A DNA stretch of 32,471 nt from Paenibacillus lutrae (GTDB lineage Bacteria > Bacillota > Bacilli > Paenibacillales > NBRC-103111): the NCBI RefSeq assembly GCF_009757775.1, contig NZ_RHLK01000026.1, positions 1 to 32,471 on the forward strand, written 5' to 3'. Below the pieces are notes generated by a model. It did not search any database, had not been told where the DNA came from, and saw only the letters and a list, made by a program, of their open reading frames with translations. The position numbers and the translations under genes were made by a program. This document shows, piece by piece, positions 15,204 through 22,005 of the stretch (position 1 is the stretch's first letter; each line of letters opens with the position of its first letter).

Positions 15204-15785
15204 ATGAACGAAAAGCTGGATGATACGCAGCTTATTCGCTCGATTATGGACAAAGATGCAGCATCTCTCGAACAACTTTATGACCGTTACGAACGGCCCA
15301 TATATGCATTCGCTTACCGTATTGTTAAAGACACCATGATGGCGGAAGAAGTGGTTCAGGAGCTGTTTATGCGCATTTGGAATCATGCAGAGCGATATGA
15401 GGATACACACGGTAAATTAACGACTTGGATGTTCGCGATTACGAGGAATATAGCCATCGATATCCTGCGCAAAAAACATACCCGTACAGCCAGTCAGTTG
15501 GCGGAGCCGGATCAGATTCTTCAGATGGCTGACACAGGCAGAGGCACAGAGGAGCAGGCGGAGCTTCATCTGATGGGGTTAGAAATTGCAGCTGCCATGG
15601 AGCATTTGAACGCAGATCAGAAGCAGGTCATTGATCTTATTTATTTTGAGGGATACACCCAGCAGGAAGTATCCGATAATCAGAGTATTCCGCTCGGAAC
15701 CGTCAAAAGTAGGGTGAGGCTGGCGATGAAACAGCTCAAAGAAAGGTTATCCGGCCATAGAAGGAGGGAGAATGCGCATGAATAA
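15204..15785 (+). CDS. ECF-type RNA polymerase sigma factor (SigK-like)
   Basis: A 193-residue sigma-70 family protein with only regions 2 and 4, typical of group 4 (ECF) factors. Region 2 (about 22-90) contains DRYERPIYAFAYRIVKD, EEVVQELFMRIW and TTWMFAITRNIAIDILR. Region 4 (about 130-185) contains LNADQKQVIDLIYFEGYTQQEVS and LGTVKSRVRLAMKQLKERL. The gene overlaps the start of the anti-sigma gene, so the two are translationally coupled. Pairing with an RskA-domain anti-sigma places it near the SigK-type ECF group. The start is ATG 15204 (AAGGGG 8 bases upstream) rather than TTG 15201. Likely targets are its own operon and perhaps the divergent surface protein. Confidence 0.95.
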   Translation: MNEKLDDTQLIRSIMDKDAASLEQLYDRYERPIYAFAYRIVKDTMMAEEVVQELFMRIWNHAERYEDTHGKLTTWMFAITRNIAIDILRKKHTRTASQLAEPDQILQMADTGRGTEEQAELHLMGLEIAAAMEHLNADQKQVIDLIYFEGYTQQEVSDNQSIPLGTVKSRVRLAMKQLKERLSGHRRRENAHE

Positions 15786-16821
15786 TCAACAGACTCCGCA
15801 AACCTGCGAATGGGTGGAACTTTACGTGCTGGGGGGACTAGCCGATTCGGAAAGAAAGCTATTCGAACAGCATCTGAGCACATGCTTGCATTGTCAGGCC
15901 GAGGTGGCTGAACTGCAAAGTGTCTTAGAACATCTCCCCTTGGCGGCAGAACCGGTTGCAGTTCCTGCGGGAATGAAGCAGCGTGTATTAGGTCAAGTGC
16001 TGGGAACGGGTAAGGCGGTTTCGGAGGAAAGCGCTGGTGATCAGACGGAGAAAATTAACAAGCAAGATACAAATAAGCAAGATACAAATAAGGATGTTAA
16101 AAGGGTTGCTCAGGCAGCGAAGGAATGGGTACCCTTGGCACGATCTGAAGGACCAACAGGCTTCGAATCCGGAGAGAACCAGCGTTCAGCGGACAAGGCG
16201 CAGAATCAAAATAATGGAGATACGGCGCGGGGTATTGCCGGGAACGGCAACATCAGAACGCTGGATGAAGCGGGTGTTACAAGAGGTATACGGAAACGAG
16301 GTTCTTTGATTCGAAAAGCAGTGATAACAGGTGTATCTGCTGCTGCAGTACTGCTCGGACTGATGAATATCCAGCTCCGTAATGATATAGATTCATTGAA
16401 GGAACTTAATGTTCAGCTTCAACAGAATGTAAATTCGCTTCAAGGCAGCCTGGAAGCGAATGTTCTTCCTGCCAGAGCATTGAAGCCAGATCAAATTGTT
16501 AAGCTTGATCCCGCAGCAGAAGGAATTGTTGCGCAAGGTCTGGCCACAATCGTCATAGACAATAAAGGAACACATTTGGTTGTCCAAGCGGAGAAATTGC
16601 CTGAGCTCAAGAACAGTGAGGCGTTCCAGGTCTGGCTCATTAAAGGCGAAGAGAAAGTAAACGCGGGCACGTTCCTGACTCGTGACGGGAAAGGCGCTCT
16701 TTATTACACATTCGAGCCTCGTGACTACGACACGGTTGCGATTACTCTTGAGCCTGACGCGTCAGGCAACCAGCCCCGCGGAACGATCGTACTGGCGTCA
16801 CCGATTAAATCGAACGGGTAG
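15772..16821 (+). CDS. Anti-sigma factor, zinc-binding N-terminus with RskA-type C-terminal domain
   Basis: A 349-residue single-pass membrane protein. The N-terminal anti-sigma domain has the zinc motif H-x3-C-x2-C (His34, Cys38, Cys41; HLSTCLHC). A hydrophilic linker contains KQDTN twice, encoded by a 15-bp tandem repeat at 16060-16089. A transmembrane helix follows (around 180-200, AVITGVSAAAVLLGLM), then a short coiled-coil-like stretch (SLKELNVQLQQNVNSLQGSL) and an extracytoplasmic RskA domain (AFQVWLIKGEEKVNAGTFLTRDGKG...VAITLEPDASGNQPRGTIVLAS). It should hold the sigma factor at the membrane and release it upon an extracytoplasmic signal. The start overlaps the sigma gene; ATG 15772 or ATG 15778 are both possible with AAGGAGG upstream. 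A hexanucleotide repeat starts at its stop codon. Confidence 0.93.
   Translation: MRMNNQQTPQTCEWVELYVLGGLADSERKLFEQHLSTCLHCQAEVAELQSVLEHLPLAAEPVAVPAGMKQRVLGQVLGTGKAVSEESAGDQTEKINKQDTNKQDTNKDVKRVAQAAKEWVPLARSEGPTGFESGENQRSADKAQNQNNGDTARGIAGNGNIRTLDEAGVTRGIRKRGSLIRKAVITGVSAAAVLLGLMNIQLRNDIDSLKELNVQLQQNVNSLQGSLEANVLPARALKPDQIVKLDPAAEGIVAQGLATIVIDNKGTHLVVQAEKLPELKNSEAFQVWLIKGEEKVNAGTFLTRDGKGALYYTFEPRDYDTVAITLEPDASGNQPRGTIVLASPIKSNG
16060..16089 (+). repeat. 15-bp tandem repeat (two copies) in the anti-sigma linker
   Basis: The unit AAGCAAGATACAAAT occurs twice head to tail, in frame, encoding KQDTN-KQDTN. It lies in the flexible cytoplasmic linker, where length changes should be tolerated. Confidence 0.9.
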
Positions 16822-16925
16822 AGCAAGAGTAAGGCGCAAGAGCAGGTGCGAGTGCAAGAGCAAGTGCAAGTGCGAGAGCGAGAGCAAGTGCAAGTACGAG
16901 AGCAAGTACAAGTACAAGAGCAAGG
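16821..16925 (+). repeat. Hexanucleotide repeat tract after the anti-sigma gene
   Basis: About 17 imperfect copies of a six-base unit (AGNGCA/AGTRCA type, e.g. GAGCAAGTGCAA) run without interruption from the anti-sigma stop codon to about 16925. The plus strand is purine-rich and nearly T-free, which explains why several reading frames stay open through it. No gene, promoter or terminator motif is visible inside. It is best read as a microsatellite-like tract. Confidence 0.88.
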
Positions 16926-16989
16926 CGGCATGTGGGGATTTGCCTGTTTCCGGCAAGCCGTCACCAGCCGCAAGCTGCCGCAGCAAGAA

Positions 16990-17038
16990 CAAAGCCCCAA
17001 TTACGCTCGGGAGAACCGTCAGCGAAATTGGGGCTTTG
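16990..17038 (-). terminator. Hairpin terminator of the etfB-etfA operon
   Basis: CAAAGCCCCAATT (16990-17002) pairs perfectly over 13 bp with 17026-17038 around a 23-base loop. On the minus strand it is followed by TTGTTCTT, just past the etfA stop. It may also stop plus-strand transcripts from the anti-sigma gene. Confidence 0.75.
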
Positions 17039-17046
17039 CGTCGTGC

Positions 17047-18018
17047 CTACAGCGCCTTACGGAATTCTTCCGTCAGCAGCGGCACGACTTCGAACAGGTC
17101 GCCTACAATGCCGTAGTCGGCGACCTTGAAGATAGGCGCCTCCGGGTCCTTGTTGATCGCGATGATCACCCGCGATCCGCTCATCCCGGCCAGATGCTGG
17201 ATGGCGCCGCTGATTCCGCATGCGATGTAAATCTCGGGCGTGACCACCTTGCCGGTCTGCCCGATCTGCAGCGCATAGTCGCAGTACCCGGCGTCACATG
17301 CTCCGCGGGACGCCCCGACCGCTCCGCCGAGGACGCCGGCCAGTTCCTCGAGCGGCTTGAAGCCGCCGGGGCTCTTGACGCCGCGGCCGCCGGAGATCAC
17401 GACCTTGGCTTCGGCAAGGTCGATCTTGCCCGAGGTCTTCCGGACGACCTCGAGGATAACGGTACGAAGAGACGGAGCTTCGTACGCGATGTTCACCACC
17501 TCGCCGGAACGGTCCTCCTGTGCCTCTTGCACGGCTATATTGCTCGGTCTGACCGTAACGACCCACGGAAACGATGTGAATGCTTTCTTTTCAATAGCTT
17601 TGCCCGCATAAATCGGTCTGGTGAAGACCGCACGGCCGTCTTTTTGCTCGACACCCGTTATATCCGATATTTGACCTGCGCCTAGTATGGCTGCGGTTCT
17701 CGGTGCCAAATCTTTGCCTATAGCCGTGTGGCCGAACAAGAGTGCATCAGGCAGGGCGGCCCCAATAACGGATTGGAGAGCCTTCGAATAAGCCTCGGGG
17801 TTATAGTTAGCCAGACCGGCGTGGTCAACGACATAGACTTTGTCCGCTCCATGAGAAATCAGCTCACCGGCCAAAGAAGATAAGCCGGAACCGATAAGAA
17901 CAGCGGCAACATGATCTCCATCTTCAGCAGCCGTTTTAGCGGCCGCGATTGTTTCGAAGGATACTTGGCGGAGCAAGCCGCCTTTGCTTTCAGCAACAAC
18001 CAGATAAGAATGGGACAT
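17047..18018 (-). CDS. etfA: Electron transfer flavoprotein alpha subunit
   Basis: A 323-residue protein of normal EtfA length. The C-terminal FAD-binding domain is well preserved: [39 protein letters not shown] (about 205-250), [29 protein letters not shown] (about 255-285) and [28 protein letters not shown]. With EtfB it takes electrons from acyl-CoA dehydrogenase and delivers them to a membrane quinone reductase, here probably the FadF-type protein encoded across the divergent promoter. The ribosome binding site GGAGG lies 9 bases before the ATG, and the gene starts 60 bases after etfB. The 3' half is visibly more GC-rich than the 5' half. Confidence 0.97.
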   Translation of the reverse strand: MSHSYLVVAESKGGLLRQVSFETIAAAKTAAEDGDHVAAVLIGSGLSSLAGELISHGADKVYVVDHAGLANYNPEAYSKALQSVIGAALPDALLFGHTAIGKDLAPRTAAILGAGQISDITGVEQKDGRAVFTRPIYAGKAIEKKAFTSFPWVVTVRPSNIAVQEAQEDRSGEVVNIAYEAPSLRTVILEVVRKTSGKIDLAEAKVVISGGRGVKSPGGFKPLEELAGVLGGAVGASRGACDAGYCDYALQIGQTGKVVTPEIYIACGISGAIQHLAGMSGSRVIIAINKDPEAPIFKVADYGIVGDLFEVVPLLTEEFRKAL

Positions 18019-18078
18019 GACAGGATGCCTCCTCGATCTATAAGATAGATACGTATAGCAGATCCCTGCGCTTGCGGT

Positions 18079-18840
18079 TTAGATGACTTTGGCTTCGGAG
18101 CGCAGGAGCTGAACCAGTTCGCGCGCAGCGGCAGCCGGCTCTCCCTTAATCGTTTTGCCGGCTTGCCTGGCAGGGGGGAGGAAGAGATCTACGCGCTCGG
18201 TACGTCCTTCGACAGGAGTCAGGCCGATATCATCAAGCGTAAGCTGGCGGAATGGTTTTTTCTTAGCTTTCATGATACCCTGCAGCGAAGGATAGCGGGG
18301 CTCGTTCAAGCCCTGCTGGGCGGTGAACAGCGCGGGCAGTGTAACTTCGGCCACTTCAAGATCCCCCTCCGCATCCCGGTGGACTGTGGCTTGCCCGTCT
18401 TTAAGCTCCAGTTTGGTGATGGAACTGACATGAGGGATTTCGAGAAGTGCGGCCAGGCGTATGGCGACTTGACCGGAACCGTTATCGACTGAGAAATTCC
18501 CGCCCAGATACAAATCAAAAGATTCCCGGGATGCAAAAGCATGGAGGACCTGTGCAACCGCATATTCATCGGCCCCGATCCGCTCATCAGAGATGAGTAC
18601 CGCTTCGTCCGCGCCCATGGCAAGCGCGCTTCGGAGTGCTTCGGCGCTCCGCTCCGGTCCGATCGAGACGACCGTTACTTTGCCGCCCTGCCCGTCACGG
18701 ATCTGGATGGCCTGCTCGACCGCATACTCATCATAAGGATTGATGACGAACTTGACGTCATCTTCCGAAATCCGGCCCTCTTCGAGAATGATTTTCTCCT
18801 CCGTATCAAACGTTTGTTTCAAGAGCACACATACATTCAT
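18079..18840 (-). CDS. etfB: Electron transfer flavoprotein beta subunit
   Basis: About 253 residues, normal EtfB length. It begins MNVCVLLKQTFDTEEKI, the typical EtfB N-terminus, and carries INPYDEYAVEQAIQI, VVSIGPERSAEALRSALAMGADEAVLI and a nucleotide-binding GGNFSVDNGSGQVAIRLAALL segment. It forms the AMP/FAD heterodimer with EtfA. Start: ATG 18846 is only 3 bases from the ribosome binding site AAAGGGG, while ATG 18840 is 9 bases away and matches the family N-terminus. It lies 83 bases downstream of fadR on the same strand, with no terminator between them, so fadR-etfB-etfA is probably one operon, as in the fadR-fadB-etfB-etfA order of Bacillus subtilis but without fadB. Confidence 0.96.
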   Translation of the reverse strand: MNVCVLLKQTFDTEEKIILEEGRISEDDVKFVINPYDEYAVEQAIQIRDGQGGKVTVVSIGPERSAEALRSALAMGADEAVLISDERIGADEYAVAQVLHAFASRESFDLYLGGNFSVDNGSGQVAIRLAALLEIPHVSSITKLELKDGQATVHRDAEGDLEVAEVTLPALFTAQQGLNEPRYPSLQGIMKAKKKPFRQLTLDDIGLTPVEGRTERVDLFLPPARQAGKTIKGEPAAAARELVQLLRSEAKVI

Positions 18841-18923
18841 TGTCATTGTCCCCTTTCGGATAATCAGATGAACGGAAAGAATGAAGCAGAGGATCGTAAT
18901 GAAATACTTCAGCTGTGATCGGA

Positions 18924-19508
18924 TCAGGCCCGGATTCCTTGCAGAAAGAAATTAACCGTGCCTTCAACCTGTGCAGAGAGGGAGTACTTGCGGCCGGAAA
19001 TTAACCAGGAAGTCACAACCTCATCCATAGCGCCAAAAATGAGCAGACGCGTTAATTTAACATCGAGGTCGGCCCGGAACACTTTCTCTTCCACACCTCT
19101 AATGAGCAATTGCTCAATTAATGTAATATATGGCTTTACAGCTTTTCCAATCTCCCGGCGCAGTTCCAAAGAACTTTGGCGCAGCTCGATTTGGGTAACA
19201 AAAGCGAGGTCCACATTGTTCTCGAGCTCCGTGTAATGAATTTCGCAGACCTTGCGCAATGCTTCTTTGGCGCTTGTAGTTTCTTCAATGTTCGCGTGAA
19301 ATTTCGCTACCAGCTCGCCAAGCTTCTCCTGAAGAAGGGAAATCAGAATATCCTCCTTCCGCTTGAAATACAAATAGATGGTGCCGTCCGCCACTCCTGC
19401 GGCTTTGGCAATCTTAGAAACCTGTGAACGGTGATACCCGTGCTCGGCAAAGACTTTCAGCGCTGCTTCGATAATTAAATCGTATTTTTCTTTTTTTTTG
19501 CTTGTCAT
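18924..19508 (-). CDS. fadR: TetR-family fatty acid degradation regulator FadR
   Basis: A 194-residue TetR-family protein. The N-terminal helix-turn-helix (about 10-55; AALKVFAEHGYHRSQVSKIAKAAGVADGTIYLYFKRKEDIL) is followed by a helical ligand-binding domain resembling Bacillus FadR (YsiA). FadR represses fatty acid degradation genes and is released by long-chain acyl-CoA. Identification is supported by context (etfB-etfA downstream, the whole beta-oxidation operon divergent) and by a perfect FadR-type palindrome in its own promoter. The ribosome binding site GGGGTG is well placed for ATG 19508. Confidence 0.95.
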   Translation of the reverse strand: MTSKKKEKYDLIIEAALKVFAEHGYHRSQVSKIAKAAGVADGTIYLYFKRKEDILISLLQEKLGELVAKFHANIEETTSAKEALRKVCEIHYTELENNVDLAFVTQIELRQSSLELRREIGKAVKPYITLIEQLLIRGVEEKVFRADLDVKLTRLLIFGAMDEVVTSWLISGRKYSLSAQVEGTVNFFLQGIRA

Positions 19509-19542
19509 GGAATCACCCCGGTGCTAATATATGAATAAATCG

Positions 19543-19560
19543 TGAATGAATACTCATTCA
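19543..19560. promoter_or_regulatory. FadR operator
   Basis: TGAATGAATACTCATTCA is a perfect palindrome apart from its centre and fits the Bacillus FadR consensus TGAATGAnTAnTCATTCA. It lies just downstream of the fadR -10 element, at about +7 to +24, where bound FadR would block transcription: autorepression of fadR-etfBA. It is also the only strong site in the divergent region and may act on the plus-strand operon. Confidence 0.92.
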
Positions 19561-19573
19561 TTTTTATACAGCC

Positions 19574-19602
19574 ATCATAAAATAGATCCAGGGCAATGTC
19601 AA
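19574..19602 (-). promoter_or_regulatory. Sigma-A promoter of fadR-etfB-etfA
   Basis: On the minus strand TTGACA (19597-19602) and TATGAT (19574-19579) are separated by exactly 17 bases, a near-consensus promoter. Transcription should start near 19567, directly before the FadR palindrome. Confidence 0.9.
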
Positions 19603-19726
19603 TGAAAGAAATAGGCGGTATTCCTGCTCATGTCAACATGGTTATTGTAAATATTGCTCCCTGACAAAGCATGATTCATTCTGCGGCAACATATAAGATG
19701 AACGATGCTTTTATTTGTACAACTCA

Positions 19727-19740
19727 TGTAAGCGCTTTAT
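19727..19740 (+). promoter_or_regulatory. cre-like CcpA site before the beta-oxidation operon
   Basis: TGTAAGCGCTTTAT matches the CcpA cre consensus TGWAANCGNTNWCA except for the last two bases. It lies about 50 bases before the likely start of the first plus-strand gene, a place where bound CcpA would repress. Catabolite repression of fatty acid degradation is known in Bacillus; here it is inferred. Confidence 0.45.
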
Positions 19741-19791
19741 ATGGTGGAAAAGAAAATCATTGTTAATCACCTTAGAGAGGGGTTGTTTCCG

Positions 19792-21960
19792 GTGCCGGGA
19801 GCGATTGTACAGTTGATTCTGTTTATAGGTGTAACAGGTCTGGGAATATATCTGTTCGCCAAAGCGGTATATCACCGGTATTCCTACGTTAAACTCGGTC
19901 AGCCCGTTAATCTGGGAGGACAACTGAAAAAGCGGATCGGGCCCTTTCTTATCGAGGTGTTCGGACAGACCAAACTGCTCAAAGACACGAAAAGCGGCAT
20001 CATGCACCTCGTTATTTTTTACGGATTCATTATTCTGCAGTTCGGTGCCATAGACATTATTGTAAAAGGATTAAGCGGCCATCCGCTCCCGATTCCGGGT
20101 TACGAAGCTTTCGGCTTACTTCAGGAAATTACCGTTGCTGCGATTCTGCTGGCCATGGGATATGCGGCTTATCGCCGGTACGGCGAGAAGATCAAGCGCT
20201 TAAAGAAAGGCTGGAAACCCAGCCTGGTCGTATTTTTTATCTGCGGCCTGATGTTGTCCGTCCTGTTTACGTTGGGGTTTGACCGGATCCGGGAAGGATT
20301 GGAGGCTTCAGCCTTGGCTCCTGTTTCATCGCTGATTGCTTCTGCTTTCGGGTGGCTCTCTCCCGGGTCGGCGGTTGTTCTGTACGGGATTTGCTGGTGG
20401 CTGCACCTGGTTATTCTGCTTTCCTTCCTGGTATACGTACCGCAATCCAAGCATTTTCATCTGATCACGGCTCCGCTGAATATCATGCTCAAACGGCAGG
20501 AGCCCGCAGGCAGATTACGCAGGCTGGATCTGGAAGATGAAGAGGCGGAATCGCTGGGGCTGAGCAAGATTGAAGATTTGACGCAGAAGCAAATGCTTGA
20601 TTTGTATGCTTGTGTCGAGTGCGGGCGCTGTACGAATGCGTGCCCTGCTTCAAGCACTGGGAAGATGCTGTCTCCGATGCATCTCATTGTAAAACTGCGC
20701 GATCATTTGACGGAAAAGGGGGCGGCGGTTACCGGCAAATCTCCCTGGGTTCCCGCTTTTGTGTTTGGCGAAGGCAGTGCTCATGCCATGAAGGCCTCAG
20801 AGCATCAACCGGGCGCCTGGAGCGGCTCGGGGACGACCGACATCGGCCCTACTATGAACGCACAGAAGCAGTCTTGGGTACAGACCGATAAAAAGCCGGA
20901 AGACATGGAGCTGGTCGGGGATGTAATGACCGAAGAGGAAATCTGGTCCTGCACGACGTGCCGCAACTGTGAAGATCAGTGTCCGGTAGCCAATGAGCAT
21001 GTGGATAAAATCATCGATCTGCGCCGTCAGCTGGTCCTGATGCAGGGAAGTATGCCTCATGACGGACAAAGGGCGATGCAGAATATCGAGAGGCAGGGAA
21101 ATCCGTGGGGCATCAGCCGCAATGACCGAGTGAAATGGGTTCAGGAGATGGATCAGCAAGGACAGCAATGTGTCCCTACGGTACAAGAGAACCCGGATTT
21201 TGAAGTTCTGCTTTTTGTCGGTTCGATGGGTTCTTATGACAACCGCAGCCGTAAAATTATGCGTTCGCTCGTTCGTCTCATGAATCAGGCGCAGGTGAAT
21301 TTTGCGATCCTCGGCAATGAAGAGAAGAATTCAGGGGATACCCCGCGCCGCCTGGGCAACGAATTTCTTTTCCAGCAGCTGTGCGAGGAAAATATTAAAA
21401 TTTTCCGGAAATACGGGGTGAGGCAAATTGTGACCGCATGTCCGCATACGTACAACACACTGAAGAATGAATACCCGGAGTTCGGGTTCGAAGCACAAGT
21501 GCTGCATCATTCCGAGCTGCTGGATCAATTAGTCCGTGAACGAAAGCTGATACCGAGCCATGAGGTTAAAGAGAGGATCACGTACCACGATTCGTGCTAC
21601 CTCGGCCGTTACAATAACGTCTATAATCAGCCCCGTAATGTATTAAAGGCAATCCCGGGCGTTGAGCTTGTTGAAATGGAGCGCAGCCGGGAGAACGGGA
21701 TGTGCTGCGGTGCAGGCGGCGGCATGATGTGGATGGAAGAAACAGCCGGCAAGAGGGTCAATCTCGCGCGGACCGAGCAGGCGCTAGAAGTGAAGCCGGC
21801 AGTGATTTCGTCTGCCTGTCCGTACTGCCTGACGATGATAGAAGACGGTACCAAGATGAAGGAAGTCGAAGAAACGGTCAAGGCGAGGGATATCGCTGAA
21901 TTACTTGAAGAATCCGTATTCGGCGCAAGCGCGCAAGTCCCGGGATCAGCCGTCAGCTAG
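19792..21960 (+). CDS. fadF: Membrane Fe-S oxidoreductase of the FadF/ETF:menaquinone oxidoreductase type
   Basis: About 722 residues. The N-terminal part (about 1-230) has five or six transmembrane helices of the NarI-like haem-b type. Two ferredoxin clusters follow, CVECGRCTNACPASS and CTTCRNCEDQCPVANEH, then two CCG (heterodisulfide reductase) domains: TACPHTYNTLKNEYPEFGFEAQVLHHSELL and HDSCYLGRYNNVYNQPR...MCCGAGGGMMWMEE...ACPYCLTMIEDG. This layout is that of B. subtilis FadF (YwjF) and of EMO enzymes, which move electrons from reduced EtfBA into the quinone pool. Start: the frame opens with ATG 19741, which lacks a ribosome binding site. GAGGGG at 19777-19782 sits 9 bases before GTG 19792, directly before the first helix. 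First gene of the plus-strand operon; fadN follows after 45 bases. Confidence 0.9.
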   Translation: MPGAIVQLILFIGVTGLGIYLFAKAVYHRYSYVKLGQPVNLGGQLKKRIGPFLIEVFGQTKLLKDTKSGIMHLVIFYGFIILQFGAIDIIVKGLSGHPLPIPGYEAFGLLQEITVAAILLAMGYAAYRRYGEKIKRLKKGWKPSLVVFFICGLMLSVLFTLGFDRIREGLEASALAPVSSLIASAFGWLSPGSAVVLYGICWWLHLVILLSFLVYVPQSKHFHLITAPLNIMLKRQEPAGRLRRLDLEDEEAESLGLSKIEDLTQKQMLDLYACVECGRCTNACPASSTGKMLSPMHLIVKLRDHLTEKGAAVTGKSPWVPAFVFGEGSAHAMKASEHQPGAWSGSGTTDIGPTMNAQKQSWVQTDKKPEDMELVGDVMTEEEIWSCTTCRNCEDQCPVANEHVDKIIDLRRQLVLMQGSMPHDGQRAMQNIERQGNPWGISRNDRVKWVQEMDQQGQQCVPTVQENPDFEVLLFVGSMGSYDNRSRKIMRSLVRLMNQAQVNFAILGNEEKNSGDTPRRLGNEFLFQQLCEENIKIFRKYGVRQIVTACPHTYNTLKNEYPEFGFEAQVLHHSELLDQLVRERKLIPSHEVKERITYHDSCYLGRYNNVYNQPRNVLKAIPGVELVEMERSRENGMCCGAGGGMMWMEETAGKRVNLARTEQALEVKPAVISSACPYCLTMIEDGTKMKEVEETVKARDIAELLEESVFGASAQVPGSAVS

Positions 21961-22005
21961 CAGACTATTGCAGCAGAGCCATCAGAAGATCAGGAGGTAT
22001 AGGAC

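Noticed and set aside
16821-16925. CRISPR-like repeats
   Set aside because: The unit is six bases with no spacers, so it is a simple sequence repeat.
16846-17685. Long plus-strand open frame (279 codons) starting in the hexanucleotide repeat
   Set aside because: It is antisense to etfA, whose product has all family motifs. The frame is open only because of the stop-free repeat and GC-rich etfA DNA; it has no ribosome binding site.
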